From: Bacillota bacterium
GTDB taxonomy: Bacteria > Bacillota > Clostridia > Oscillospirales > Acutalibacteraceae
Direction: 5' to 3'
DNA: 64,000 nucleotides
Assembly (NCBI GenBank): GCA_023416955.1
Contig: JAEZGM010000002.1
Span: 100,375-164,374 of the forward strand
In this document: piece after piece, positions 8,510-16,613 of the stretch
How positions within the stretch are numbered: position 1 is the first letter of the stretch
How the letters are laid out: each line of letters opens with the position of its first letter
The notes under the pieces: model-generated
The model's input: only the letters and a program-made list of their open reading frames with translations
Told to the model about the DNA's origin: nothing
Database searches by the model: none
Position numbers and translations under genes: made by a program

Positions 8510-8998
8510 TCAATAGCCGAATTTACCCGCAAGGGATTCGTCGTTCACGATCCATTCTTCCACATCCACGCCGGTATAGTCCGTTTTTGTGTTGCGTACC
8601 ACAACGCGTGAAATGCCCGCGTTAATGATCAGACGCTTACACATGGAGCAGGAAGAGGCGTTTTCCACATATTCGCCTGTTTTCATGTCGCGTCCGACCA
8701 AATACAGGGTGCTGCCGATCATTTCATTTCGCGAAGCGCTGATGATGGCATTGGCTTCGGCGTGAACCGAGCGGCAAAGCTCATAGCGTTCCCCGCGCGG
8801 AACGCCGAGCGATTCGCGCACACAAACACCGGTGTCAAGGCAGTTGCGGCGTCCGCGTGGGGCGCCGCTGTAGCCGGACGATACAATTTCGTCGTGCTGC
8901 ACAATGATCGCACCGAAATTGCGGCGCAGGCAGGTTCCACGCTCCGAAACGGTTTCGGCTATATCAAGATAATAGTTTTCTTTGTCTGTACGGTTCAT
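8510..8998 (-). CDS. dCMP deaminase (deoxycytidylate deaminase family)
   Basis: A zinc-dependent deaminase of 162 residues that would convert dCMP to dUMP for dTTP synthesis. The HAEANAI motif (about residues 78-84) supplies the zinc-ligand His and catalytic Glu, and CSMC (about 114-117) supplies the two Cys ligands. The N-terminal pattern ERGTCLRRNFGAIIV and the GYSGAPRG loop are typical of ComEB/dCMP deaminases. ATG at 8998 has a GGAGG site at the right distance; the frame runs further upstream but without family similarity. It is a single gene between terminator-like structures. Confidence 0.92.
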   Translation of the reverse strand: MNRTDKENYYLDIAETVSERGTCLRRNFGAIIVQHDEIVSSGYSGAPRGRRNCLDTGVCVRESLGVPRGERYELCRSVHAEANAIISASRNEMIGSTLYLVGRDMKTGEYVENASSCSMCKRLIINAGISRVVVRNTKTDYTGVDVEEWIVNDESLAGKFGY

Positions 8999-9088
8999 GT
9001 CAGGCCTCCATTTGAATATTTCAACTCTATCATATTGTATTTTCGACAAATAATCAATGGAAATTTTGATGCCTGTGTGATACAATAG

Positions 9089-9165
9089 GCTCAAACTTAC
9101 AGTTTGAGCCATTGAGAATTTGCTGAGCACAGCCCCTCCCGCCGCTCCGCGTCGGCGCAAATTCT
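9089..9165. repeat. Two intergenic inverted repeats upstream of rsmA
   Basis: ggctcaaac/gtttgagcc pair at about 9089-9110, directly followed by agaatttgc (9115-9123) pairing with gcaaattct (9157-9165) around a GC-rich loop. They lie in the 250-bp divergent gap between the dCMP deaminase gene and rsmA. They may be a small structured RNA, a dispersed repeat or a terminator-like element; no coding potential is seen. Confidence 0.45.
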
Positions 9166-9251
9166 AAGCCAGAGAGATATAATAAAACCCAAATCGGGTG
9201 GGACTGTGTTTTGCCCGTCCCATCATTTCTGATAGAAATACGGAGAATTAA

Positions 9252-10106
9252 ATGAATTTATCGGATTTGTCCACAATCAAAAGTGTTCTTGCCCGCCATG
9301 GCTTTTCTTTTTCCAAATCGCTGGGGCAGAATTTTCTGGTGAACCCGGAGGTTTGCCCGCGTATGGCAGAAGAATGCGGCGCGGAGCAGGGCGTTGGAGT
9401 GCTGGAAATCGGGCCGGGTATCGGCGTTCTTACTGCGGAGCTGGCAAAACGGGCGGAAAAAGTGGTTTCGGTCGAGCTTGACCGCAGGCTGCTCCCCGTG
9501 CTGAAAGAAACGCTTTCCGAATATTCCAATGTGAATGTTGTAAACGGAGATGTATTGAAGCTTGACCTGAGCCGCCTGATTCAAGAGGAATTTTCCGGGC
9601 TGCGGGTCGTTGTCTGCGCGAATCTTCCGTATTACATCACCTCGCCGGTGATTATGAAGCTGTTGGAAGAACAGCTGCCGATTGAGGCAATCACCGTTAT
9701 GGTGCAGCGGGAAGCGGCCGACCGGCTTTGCGCGGAGCCGGGAACGCGTGCCTGCGGCGCGGTCAGCGCGGCGGTGCAGTATTTCGCGGAGCCTGAAATA
9801 TTATTTGACGTGATGCGTGAAAGCTTTATCCCGCAGCCAAACGTGGATTCGGCGGTGATTCAGCTGGCGGTGCGCGGAGAGCCTCCCGTATCCGTTCAAA
9901 GTGAAAAAAATTTTTTCGCGTTGGTTCGGGCGGCGTTCGGACAGCGGAGAAAAACTGTTTTAAATTCGGTTTCCGCCGGTCTTTCGCTGCCAAAGGAGCG
10001 GGTTGCCGTTGCGCTTGAGAAGGCGGAAATTCCGCAGAACGCACGTGCGGAACAGCTGAAAATGCAGCAGCTCGCCGCGCTTGCCAATGAATTGGTTCAT
10101 GAGTAA
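9252..10106 (+). CDS. rsmA: 16S rRNA (adenine1518/1519-N6)-dimethyltransferase
   Basis: RsmA (KsgA) dimethylates two adjacent adenines in helix 45 of 16S rRNA with S-adenosylmethionine during small-subunit maturation. The 284-aa protein has the family start (FSFSKSLGQNFL), the SAM-binding LEIGPGIGVLTAEL, the acidic VSVELDRR loop and the catalytic NLPYYITSPV motif, followed by the RsmA C-terminal domain with AAFGQRRKT. ATG at 9252 is preceded by a CGGAG site. The small membrane protein gene follows after 12 bp and is probably co-transcribed. Confidence 0.96.
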   Translation: MNLSDLSTIKSVLARHGFSFSKSLGQNFLVNPEVCPRMAEECGAEQGVGVLEIGPGIGVLTAELAKRAEKVVSVELDRRLLPVLKETLSEYSNVNVVNGDVLKLDLSRLIQEEFSGLRVVVCANLPYYITSPVIMKLLEEQLPIEAITVMVQREAADRLCAEPGTRACGAVSAAVQYFAEPEILFDVMRESFIPQPNVDSAVIQLAVRGEPPVSVQSEKNFFALVRAAFGQRRKTVLNSVSAGLSLPKERVAVALEKAEIPQNARAEQLKMQQLAALANELVHE

Positions 10107-10118
10107 GGAGGAGTCATT

Positions 10119-10379
10119 ATGACGGACGGAAAAATGGCGGTTATCTTTTTTGAAATTGGTCTTGTACTGACGCTGGGCTCCATGGTGCTCGGCCCGTTTG
10201 AAATTACGGAATGGGCCATCGCGGCAGCTGTCGTCGCCTGCTTTGTTGCGCTGGCGGGCCTGTACCTCGCTTTCTGGAGCTGGAACGAACCGGATGAACC
10301 GGAGGAGCAGACGGCTGCGGATTCCATCCAAAGCGCACAGGCAGACGAAACCGCGGCGCCGGTGAATCATCAAAAGTAG
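10119..10379 (+). CDS. Small two-helix membrane protein, hypothetical
   Basis: 86 residues with two hydrophobic segments (about 8-28 and 32-53) and a polar, acidic C-terminal tail rich in Glu, Ala and Gln. It has a good AAGGAGG site 12 bp after rsmA. No domain is recognised. The short spacing makes it part of the rsmA transcript. It could be a membrane anchor or regulatory peptide, but nothing in the sequence says which. Confidence 0.7.
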   Translation: MTDGKMAVIFFEIGLVLTLGSMVLGPFEITEWAIAAAVVACFVALAGLYLAFWSWNEPDEPEEQTAADSIQSAQADETAAPVNHQK

Positions 10380-10402
10380 TATGTCTGCCGTGAAATGAAA
10401 AG

Positions 10403-10421
10403 GCCGCCCGGTTAGGGCGGC
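10403..10421 (+). terminator. GC hairpin after the rsmA operon
   Basis: gccgccc/gggcggc with a 5-nt loop, 23 bp after the stop codon. No T-run follows, so it is a weak terminator candidate or a transcript-end stabiliser. The 270 bp after it contain no gene I can support. Confidence 0.4.
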
Positions 10422-10689
10422 GAAGAGGAAAGAAATATGAAAAAGAGAAAATAAGGAGATATATGTAAATCCTCAATAAAAGGAAATAATATTTTGGCTG
10501 CCCGCCAGTGGTTCGGTATTCCGTCCACCTCACCGGCGCTGCGGCAGTATTTATTTGATATTTATAGTATAATGAATGCATATGGATTTTTAATGAATCT
10601 AATTTGAAAATTTTAAGAAGTTAATGTTACGAAATTAATAACAGACGGAAACCTCCTCTTGAAACATACAAGATTGCAGAGAAATTATT

Positions 10690-10728
10690 AAAAACGGTAA
10701 CGGGTCAAACGATCCGTTACCGTTTTTT
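10690..10728 (+). terminator. Intergenic intrinsic terminator
   Basis: aaaacggtaacgggtc pairs with gatccgttaccgtttt (10691-10706/10711-10726; one G-T pair) around an AAAC loop and ends in TTTTTT. It has the form of a rho-independent terminator but stands 310 bp after the nearest plus-strand gene. Confidence 0.75.
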
Positions 10729-10737
10729 GTCGTGTCG

Positions 10738-10842
10738 ATTCACATTTCAATTTAAAAACAAAGCCAATCTCCAAACATAAAATCCATAAATCAGAGATTT
10801 TGCACTTGTTTCTTAGATGTTTTCTAAAGTGAACTGACTATA
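10738..10842 (+). mobile_element. MITE-like element, family 1, long form, degenerate left end
   Basis: The right end ...gttttctaaagtgaactgactata is intact, and the internal hairpin aatccataaatc/agattttgc matches the copies at 19958 and 24549. The left inverted repeat is mutated. No protein is encoded. It ends 5 bp before the stop codon of the small minus-strand gene next to it. Confidence 0.75.
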
Positions 10843-10846
10843 TTGT

Positions 10847-11032
10847 TTATTCGCTTTTACTGTCCAGAGCATTTCCCTGTTTTCTCAATTCCTCGACAGA
10901 GGTTATTTTATTCGCGTGCTGATTCAGCGCTTCTTTTGCTTCCGGTGAAAGAGAATCAAAATATCCGGCTGCCGATTTATCTCCGTTTTTTCCGCGGCCC
11001 CAGCCGCGGTTCCAACCGTCGTAAGTGTCCAT
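10847..11032 (-). CDS. Small hydrophilic protein, 61 aa, hypothetical
   Basis: A short charged protein beginning MDTYDGWNRGWGRG, with a Trp/Gly-rich N-terminus and a helical, acidic C-terminal half. An AGGGGTGAT site precedes the ATG at 11032. Its stop lies 5 bp from the MITE-like element, so the 3' end may have been altered by insertion. It lies downstream of the response regulator gene on the same strand (54-bp gap). No function can be assigned. Confidence 0.5.
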   Translation of the reverse strand: MDTYDGWNRGWGRGKNGDKSAAGYFDSLSPEAKEALNQHANKITSVEELRKQGNALDSKSE

Positions 11033-11086
11033 TTTATCACCCCTGCAAATATATTCCGCATAAACAGCGGAAAAATCACAGGCAAA

Positions 11087-11779
11087 TTATGTATGCGACT
11101 TATTGTTCGCGTCGGCGATCAAACGGTATCCCACATTTTTTACGCATAAAATCTGTGTGCCGGAACCGATGCTGTTCAGCTTGCGGCGAAGATAGCTGAT
11201 GTAGACCTCCAGATTGTTTTCCGCCGAAGTTTCAAAACCCCACAGCCGGCTGATCAGTTCTTCCTTTCCGATAATATTTTGCCCGTGCAGGAAGAAGTGC
11301 CGCATAATCTCCATTTCTTTATTGGAAAGTCCCACACTTTTGCCTTTCTCCGTCAGCTCATAGGTGCCAAGATTCAGGTACAAATCGGCAAACTGAAGGA
11401 CGTTGTCAAAGATGAGCTCGCCCTTCCGGCGCGTAATTGCATTGATACGGGCAACAAGCTCGTCGTCGGCGTACGGAACCTCCAAAACATCGTCCGCACC
11501 GCAATCCAGCCCCTTCACCTTATCGCTTACGCTAAATTTTTGGGAAAGCATCAATACAGGAACGGAAAGCTTTGCCCTGCGGATTTGCCGCAGAATCTCC
11601 AGCCCGGATATTTCAGGCATCGACCAGTCCAGTACGACCGCATCATAAATGCCGCTCTGTGCTTCGTCTGCTCCTGCTTCCGCATTTTCTGCACAGATCA
11701 CTTCATTACGTTTTTTGCTGAGCAGGCGGTTTAATTTTGCCCTCAGCTTTGTATCGTTCTCAATAAGCAATATTTTCAT
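11087..11779 (-). CDS. OmpR/PhoB-family response regulator (no adjacent histidine kinase)
   Basis: A 230-residue two-domain regulator. The receiver domain (1-120) has the acidic pair in LIENDTKL, the phosphoacceptor Asp in VVLDWSMPEISG and a Ser/Lys switch in LMLSQK. The C-terminal winged helix (about 130-225) has NKEMEIMRHFF and the ENNLEVYISYLRRKL recognition segment of the Trans_reg_C family. No kinase gene is adjacent. It is divergent from the exporter operon, and a GTGACG direct repeat with 11-bp period lies between them, so control of that operon is the natural inference. Confidence 0.93.
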   Translation of the reverse strand: MKILLIENDTKLRAKLNRLLSKKRNEVICAENAEAGADEAQSGIYDAVVLDWSMPEISGLEILRQIRRAKLSVPVLMLSQKFSVSDKVKGLDCGADDVLEVPYADDELVARINAITRRKGELIFDNVLQFADLYLNLGTYELTEKGKSVGLSNKEMEIMRHFFLHGQNIIGKEELISRLWGFETSAENNLEVYISYLRRKLNSIGSGTQILCVKNVGYRLIADANNKSHT

Positions 11780-11835
11780 GCTGACGTCTCCCTTTTTAAT
11801 CTGATTTTATTATATCAGCAGTCTTTTTTTCGTGT

Positions 11836-11852
11836 GTGACGGTTTGGTGACG
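11836..11852. promoter_or_regulatory. Candidate response-regulator direct repeat
   Basis: Two GTGACG hexamers start 11 bp apart (11836 and 11847), one helical turn, as is common for OmpR-type dimers binding head to tail. They lie in the divergent region between the regulator gene and the exporter operon; a TATAAT box for the exporter is at 11911-11916. Confidence 0.4.
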
Positions 11853-11946
11853 ATGCGCTTAAATTTATGTGAAACATATTCTTTTTAAGGATTTATTGAG
11901 TCAGGGTACGTATAATCAAACTTAGAAAAAGGAACGGAGGCCAGCC

Positions 11947-13749
11947 ATGAAATCAAAAATAATCAATACGGTCACAGCACATAAAAAGATGTTTATTCTG
12001 ATCGGGTCCGGTTTGGTTCTGGGCGTTGCAATTTTAATCACTGTCCTGCTATACGCCAGGCAGAGCGGAAGCACGGCGGAAACGACATACCGTGAATACA
12101 CGGCGGAAAAGGGCAGAGTCACTGTCGGAACAAGCGAAACAGGCACCGTCACACTGGATCAGACAACGGTATCTTTTCCGGTGGACGCGACCATAGAGAA
12201 AACGCTTGTGAAGCCGGGGTATTCCGTAAAGACCGGCGATTCTTTGGTAACATTGAATCAGGCGAGCATTACGGAAGGAACCGCCACCACAAAGAATAAG
12301 CTGGCCGAAGCGAAGCTGGAGCTCGAGCAGGCGCTGGCCGACCAGACCAATAAGCTGAAATCCGCAAAGCTTACCTATCAGACCAGCCTGCAGAACGCGT
12401 CAAACGCGTATACGCAGGAGGATCTTACAAAATCCGATATCCAGAACGGGATTGACAGCGCGCAGAAAACATATAACGACGCAAAGACCCAGCTTGCAAA
12501 ATATCAGGCGCTTCAATCCGGCTTTACGGCGGACTACGCAAAGCTGAATGAACTGAAAAAATGGCGGGACGACGCCAAAACACAGGCGGACAGCTTTCAG
12601 ACCCAGCTGACCAGTTATAACAGCCAATACGATAAGCAGCTTGGCGCTTTAAGCAGTTTGAAATCCACGATGAATTCCAAATACTCCAATTATATTGCGG
12701 TCAAAAACGGCGCAGGCAATGGCGACGATGATGAGGACAGCGCAAAAGATGCCTATGATACCGCGAAAACCGCCTACAACGATTACGCGGACGATATTTC
12801 AACGGTTGTGCAGGGGCAGACCGACCTGCAGTCCAAAGTATCGCTCTATACCGCGGAGTACAATAACTATTCCTCCGCTTATGACGAGTATAATACGACG
12901 TTCAATCAGAAATATGGTACGACCTCCACTGCGGACGCTCTTGCCGATAAAGTGAGCACTTTGCAGTCACAGGTGAAGGACGCCCAGTACGCGCTGGAGA
13001 AAGCGCAGAAATCCTCCACGGGAAGTGTTGATTCCGCTGAGCAGAAGCTGCAAAGCACACTGGCTGACGGGCAAAGTGCCGAAAGCACTTATAACCTGAC
13101 CGCCGCGCAGCTTTCACAGGCGGTGGAGACACAGCAGAGCAACTATGATACCCTGAAGAGCCAGCTGGCAGACGTTGAAAGTGCAATCAACGGAAACGGC
13201 ACAATTACAGCACCTTGCGACGGTATTATTGTATCGGTGAATTACACGGACGGCAGCAGTGTCAAAGCGGATGAAGCCATTGTTACCATCGCGAAGACTT
13301 CATCTGTAAATATGTCGATTTCCCTTTCAGAGGACGACATCACCAATGTGAAAATCGGGCAGCAGGCTCAAATTACACTTTCGGCGTATGACGACCAGAC
13401 TTTTGACGCCACGGTCGAGAGCATCTCGACTTCTCCGGCGCGTTCCGGTTCCGCTTCCGTTTCTTACACAGTGACTGCAAAAATGACCGGCGACAATACG
13501 GAACAGGTCTATAACGGTATGAGCGGCGAGGTTACGCTGATTCAAAAGCAGGTAAAAGATGCAGTGTATGTACCGGATCAAACAGTAACATTTGACAACG
13601 GGGTTTCCACTGTGCTGGTGAAAAAGCAGGACGGCACACAACAGAAAACAACGGTTACCACCGGATTTTCCAACGGGCGCTATGTTGAAATTCTCAGCGG
13701 ACTGCAGGAAGGGGACACCGTATTGGCGGAAAGTGCGGTGGTCAAATGA
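11947..13749 (+). CDS. Periplasmic-adaptor-type (HlyD/MacA-like) exporter subunit
   Basis: 600 residues: an N-terminal transmembrane anchor (about 14-36), the first half of a lipoyl/barrel-sandwich domain (about 55-100), then a very long Ala/Gln/Lys-rich coiled-coil hairpin (about 105-410), the second lipoyl half around ITAPCDGIIVSVN, a beta-barrel domain and a membrane-proximal domain ending at residue 600. In Gram-positives such proteins link an FtsX-type ABC permease to the cell wall side. At 600 aa it is well above the usual 350-450 because of the coiled coil. GGAGG precedes the ATG, and it overlaps the permease gene by 4 bp (ATGA). Confidence 0.9.
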   Translation: MKSKIINTVTAHKKMFILIGSGLVLGVAILITVLLYARQSGSTAETTYREYTAEKGRVTVGTSETGTVTLDQTTVSFPVDATIEKTLVKPGYSVKTGDSLVTLNQASITEGTATTKNKLAEAKLELEQALADQTNKLKSAKLTYQTSLQNASNAYTQEDLTKSDIQNGIDSAQKTYNDAKTQLAKYQALQSGFTADYAKLNELKKWRDDAKTQADSFQTQLTSYNSQYDKQLGALSSLKSTMNSKYSNYIAVKNGAGNGDDDEDSAKDAYDTAKTAYNDYADDISTVVQGQTDLQSKVSLYTAEYNNYSSAYDEYNTTFNQKYGTTSTADALADKVSTLQSQVKDAQYALEKAQKSSTGSVDSAEQKLQSTLADGQSAESTYNLTAAQLSQAVETQQSNYDTLKSQLADVESAINGNGTITAPCDGIIVSVNYTDGSSVKADEAIVTIAKTSSVNMSISLSEDDITNVKIGQQAQITLSAYDDQTFDATVESISTSPARSGSASVSYTVTAKMTGDNTEQVYNGMSGEVTLIQKQVKDAVYVPDQTVTFDNGVSTVLVKKQDGTQQKTTVTTGFSNGRYVEILSGLQEGDTVLAESAVVK

Positions 13750-15116
13750 AGCTTCGTGAAATTATCCATCTGGTATGGATCAATATAAAGAACAGCAAAA
13801 CAAAAGTGCTGCTGACTTCCCTTGGCGTCGTGGTCGGTGCGGCAACCATTGTACTGGTTATCGCCATCGGGCATGGCGGGGAAGTGAACGTGAAAGAGCA
13901 GTTTAAAACGCTGAATGTGGGCGCGATTGACGTTACGGTTGCAACTTCGGCTGACTTGGCGGATCAGATGGCCGGCGGCATGGGCGGCAATTTTCCGGGC
14001 GGCTTTCCCGGCGGAGGAATGCCGTCGGGCCAGAGCGGAAACCGTTCGGGTGGTTCCGGAAATTTTAGCCGTCAAAGCGGCGGCTTTTCCGGCGGCGGTC
14101 AAACGGGCCAGAGCGGCAGTCAAACCTTCACTGCGGCGCAGAAAGGGGTTACGCTGACTACGGATGACGTTTCCGACATCTTATCGATGGTGCCGAACCT
14201 TACGTCCGCATCTCTGATTTCCAGCGGAAAGGGCGCTGTTCTGACGGACGATTTGGATGAGGAAACGGATGAAACGATTGTCGGCTGCCTGCCGGAGTAT
14301 CAGGATATCAGTAACCTTACCCTGTTGCAGGGTGAATTTATCACACAGGATGATGTGGACGGCAAATCAAAGGTTGCGGTAATCGGGAACACCCTCGCGA
14401 AAACACTGTTCGGCGGCGCTTATGCCGCGTACGGACAGATGATGACCGTTGAAGGGAAAACCTATGAAGTGGTTGGCGTACTGGATTCGATGGGCTCTGT
14501 TTCCACGGGAACCAGCCCCGACGATTCCATCTATCTGCCTTACACCACCGCGCAGAAATATGTTTTGGGCAGCTCCGCCACGCCTAAGATTATGGCGGTT
14601 GCTTCCGATGTACAGGAAGTACCGACCGCAATCGAAAACATCAAGACTGTACTGACGGAAAATTACCCTAAAGGCAATTTCACCGTCACGGACGCCGGCA
14701 GCGAAATGGAAGCGGCGACTACCTCCGCAAATACACTGTCCATGCTGCTGATCGCGGTGGCAATTATCGTATTTATTGTTGGCGGCATCGGGATTATGAA
14801 TGTGCTTTTTGTGTCAGTGAAAGAACGTACACAGGAAATCGGGATACTGAAAGCGCTGGGAAGCAGCAAAAGGGAAATTCTGCTGCAGTTTTTACTGGAA
14901 GCCAATATGATGGGCACATTCGGCGGCATTGCCGGAGTGATTCTCGGATTTGCGCTGGTGCCCGCGGTACGTCTGACCGGTATGACCGTGGTTCCTCTTG
15001 CCGTGGGCGGCGTGCTTGCGTTTATTTTTGCGGTTATTACCGCTACCGTATTCGGTTTTTACCCGGCTTACAAGGCGGCTCAGCTGATGCCGATTGAAGC
15101 CCTATCACAGGAATAA
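13746..15116 (+). CDS. MacB-type ABC permease with Gly-rich extracellular insert
   Basis: 456 residues with MacB/FtsX topology: one N-terminal membrane helix (about 20-42), a large extracellular domain, and three C-terminal helices (about 330-450) with the conserved GGIGIMNVLFVSVKERTQEIG segment. Inside the extracellular domain, residues about 75-135 are an unusual low-complexity stretch rich in Gly, Ser and Gln, which is not part of the normal MacB core. The start overlaps the adaptor stop, so translation is coupled. MacAB-type systems export peptides or drugs or transmit force to envelope proteins; the substrate here is unknown. Confidence 0.9.
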   Translation: MKLREIIHLVWINIKNSKTKVLLTSLGVVVGAATIVLVIAIGHGGEVNVKEQFKTLNVGAIDVTVATSADLADQMAGGMGGNFPGGFPGGGMPSGQSGNRSGGSGNFSRQSGGFSGGGQTGQSGSQTFTAAQKGVTLTTDDVSDILSMVPNLTSASLISSGKGAVLTDDLDEETDETIVGCLPEYQDISNLTLLQGEFITQDDVDGKSKVAVIGNTLAKTLFGGAYAAYGQMMTVEGKTYEVVGVLDSMGSVSTGTSPDDSIYLPYTTAQKYVLGSSATPKIMAVASDVQEVPTAIENIKTVLTENYPKGNFTVTDAGSEMEAATTSANTLSMLLIAVAIIVFIVGGIGIMNVLFVSVKERTQEIGILKALGSSKREILLQFLLEANMMGTFGGIAGVILGFALVPAVRLTGMTVVPLAVGGVLAFIFAVITATVFGFYPAYKAAQLMPIEALSQE

Positions 15117-15128
15117 CAGGAGGAAAAT

Positions 15129-15884
15129 ATGAAACGGATTAAAATGATAACCGGTATGCTTCTGGTCATTGCGCTCGCCGCCTTTTCGCTTGCCGCGTGT
15201 TCATCCGGCAGCACTTCGTCCCAACAGCAAAACGGGGGACAGGGCTACCGTCAGCAGGGAGGATACGGCGGATCTGACTCCAGCGGGAGCCGTGGGCAGA
15301 ATTTTTCAAGGGAATCCGGCTCCGGAACACAGAACGGCAGCGCGTCTTCCGGCGGGGGCTCCGGAAACATGGGGCAGCAGTCCGGCGGAGGTAATTCCTC
15401 CGATCAGATTTTAGGAAAAGTGACGTCCGTTGTCGGCAATGAGGTGACTCTTGCTCTGGGAACGCAGTCGAGCGGAACAAGCTCTTCGTCGCTCTCGCTG
15501 ACCGGTGAGACAAAAACGCTGCTGATTCCCGTCGGCCTGAACCTTTCCTCCTCCGGCGGATTCGCAAACCGGGGAACAGGCGGGAGCACACAGGCGTCGG
15601 GCGCCGCCCCTTCCGGCAACATGCCGACCGGGGGAACGATGCCCGGCGGAAACGGGGGCACGGCCGCGGGCAGCACAAAAACAGCCGGTACGGGCAATAC
15701 AGCCGGCAGAACTTCCAACACCGCGGGAAATACTTCCGGTAAAACCTCCGGTACGACAGGGACTGCCGCAACACAGCGAACCAGTGATTTTTCCAGTATT
15801 ACCAAAGGAATGATCCTGCGTATTACGCAAAAGGATATTAACGGAACGCAGACCGTCGTAAGAGTTGCGATTGTGTCGAAATAA
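15129..15884 (+). CDS. Gly/Ser/Gln-rich lipoprotein
   Basis: 251 residues with a lipoprotein signal peptide (lipobox LAAC, lipidated Cys24). Nearly all of the rest is low complexity: a Gln/Gly/Ser-rich stretch (25-95), a short folded segment ILGKVTSVVGNEVTLALG (about 95-135) resembling the small beta domains seen in DUF5666-like lipoproteins, a Gly/Thr/Asn-rich stretch (about 145-215), and a second short beta segment at the C-terminus. It shares NFSR[QE]SG with the insert of the permease encoded 12 bp upstream. It lies between permease and ATPase genes, so it is probably a partner of the exporter. Confidence 0.8.
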   Translation: MKRIKMITGMLLVIALAAFSLAACSSGSTSSQQQNGGQGYRQQGGYGGSDSSGSRGQNFSRESGSGTQNGSASSGGGSGNMGQQSGGGNSSDQILGKVTSVVGNEVTLALGTQSSGTSSSSLSLTGETKTLLIPVGLNLSSSGGFANRGTGGSTQASGAAPSGNMPTGGTMPGGNGGTAAGSTKTAGTGNTAGRTSNTAGNTSGKTSGTTGTAATQRTSDFSSITKGMILRITQKDINGTQTVVRVAIVSK

Positions 15885-15901
15885 GCGAAAGGATGTCCGC
15901 T

Positions 15902-16612
15902 ATGGAAAACGTAATTCATATGGCACAAATCCGCAAGTGGTATCAGGTGGGCGATAGCCGGCTTGATGTTTTAAAATCCGTTTCGCTGGATGTTGACGAA
16001 GGGGAATACCTCGCGGTTCTGGGGCCCTCCGGTTCCGGCAAAAGTACGCTGATGAATATTGTCGGCTGTATGGATAAGTTTCAGGAAGGAGAGTACTGGC
16101 TCACCGGGCAGCCGGTGCATGAAATGAAGGACGCGCAGCTGACGCATCTGCGCAATCAGCAAATCGGTTTTATCTTTCAGAAATATCATTTGATTCAAAA
16201 GTACGATGTTTTGCTGAATACGATGGTTCCGCTGCTGATTCGCGGGGTGCCTCGAAAGGAAGCGGCTGAAATTTCCATGGAAAAGCTCGAGATGCTGGAA
16301 ATGGGCGACCGTGTGCACCACAAGCCAAACGAGCTTTCAGGCGGTCAGCAGCAGCGTGTTGCCATTGCCCGCGCGCTGGTCGGCCAGCCGAAGCTGCTGC
16401 TGGCGGACGAACCGACCGGCGCGCTGGATTCCGCGACCGGCAAAGAGGTACTGAAGCTGTTTGACCAGCTACATGAAATGGGAAATACCATTGTAATGAT
16501 CACGCACGATCTGCATGTGGCAAGCTACGCGAAACGCGTTATCAAGATTGTGGACGGCGAGCTTTTTGAAAATGAAAGCTTCGATTCCGAAATGAGTACA
16601 GGAGGGCATTGA
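15902..16612 (+). CDS. ABC exporter ATP-binding protein (MacB/LolD type)
   Basis: 236 residues with Walker A GPSGSGKST (about 41-49), Q-loop, signature LSGGQQQRVA, Walker B LLLADEPTGALD and switch ITHD. This subfamily energises FtsX-type permeases, here the one encoded two genes upstream. ATG at 15902 is preferred over the ATG at 15893 because the AAAGGA site sits directly against the latter. The next gene starts 1 bp after its stop. The protein is cytoplasmic. Confidence 0.94.
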   Translation: MENVIHMAQIRKWYQVGDSRLDVLKSVSLDVDEGEYLAVLGPSGSGKSTLMNIVGCMDKFQEGEYWLTGQPVHEMKDAQLTHLRNQQIGFIFQKYHLIQKYDVLLNTMVPLLIRGVPRKEAAEISMEKLEMLEMGDRVHHKPNELSGGQQQRVAIARALVGQPKLLLADEPTGALDSATGKEVLKLFDQLHEMGNTIVMITHDLHVASYAKRVIKIVDGELFENESFDSEMSTGGH

Positions 16613-16613
16613 G

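Noticed and set aside
15166..15928. Several overlapping minus-strand frames opposite the Gly-rich lipoprotein
   Set aside because: Low-complexity codons leave all frames open. The plus strand has a signal peptide, lipobox and ribosome site.
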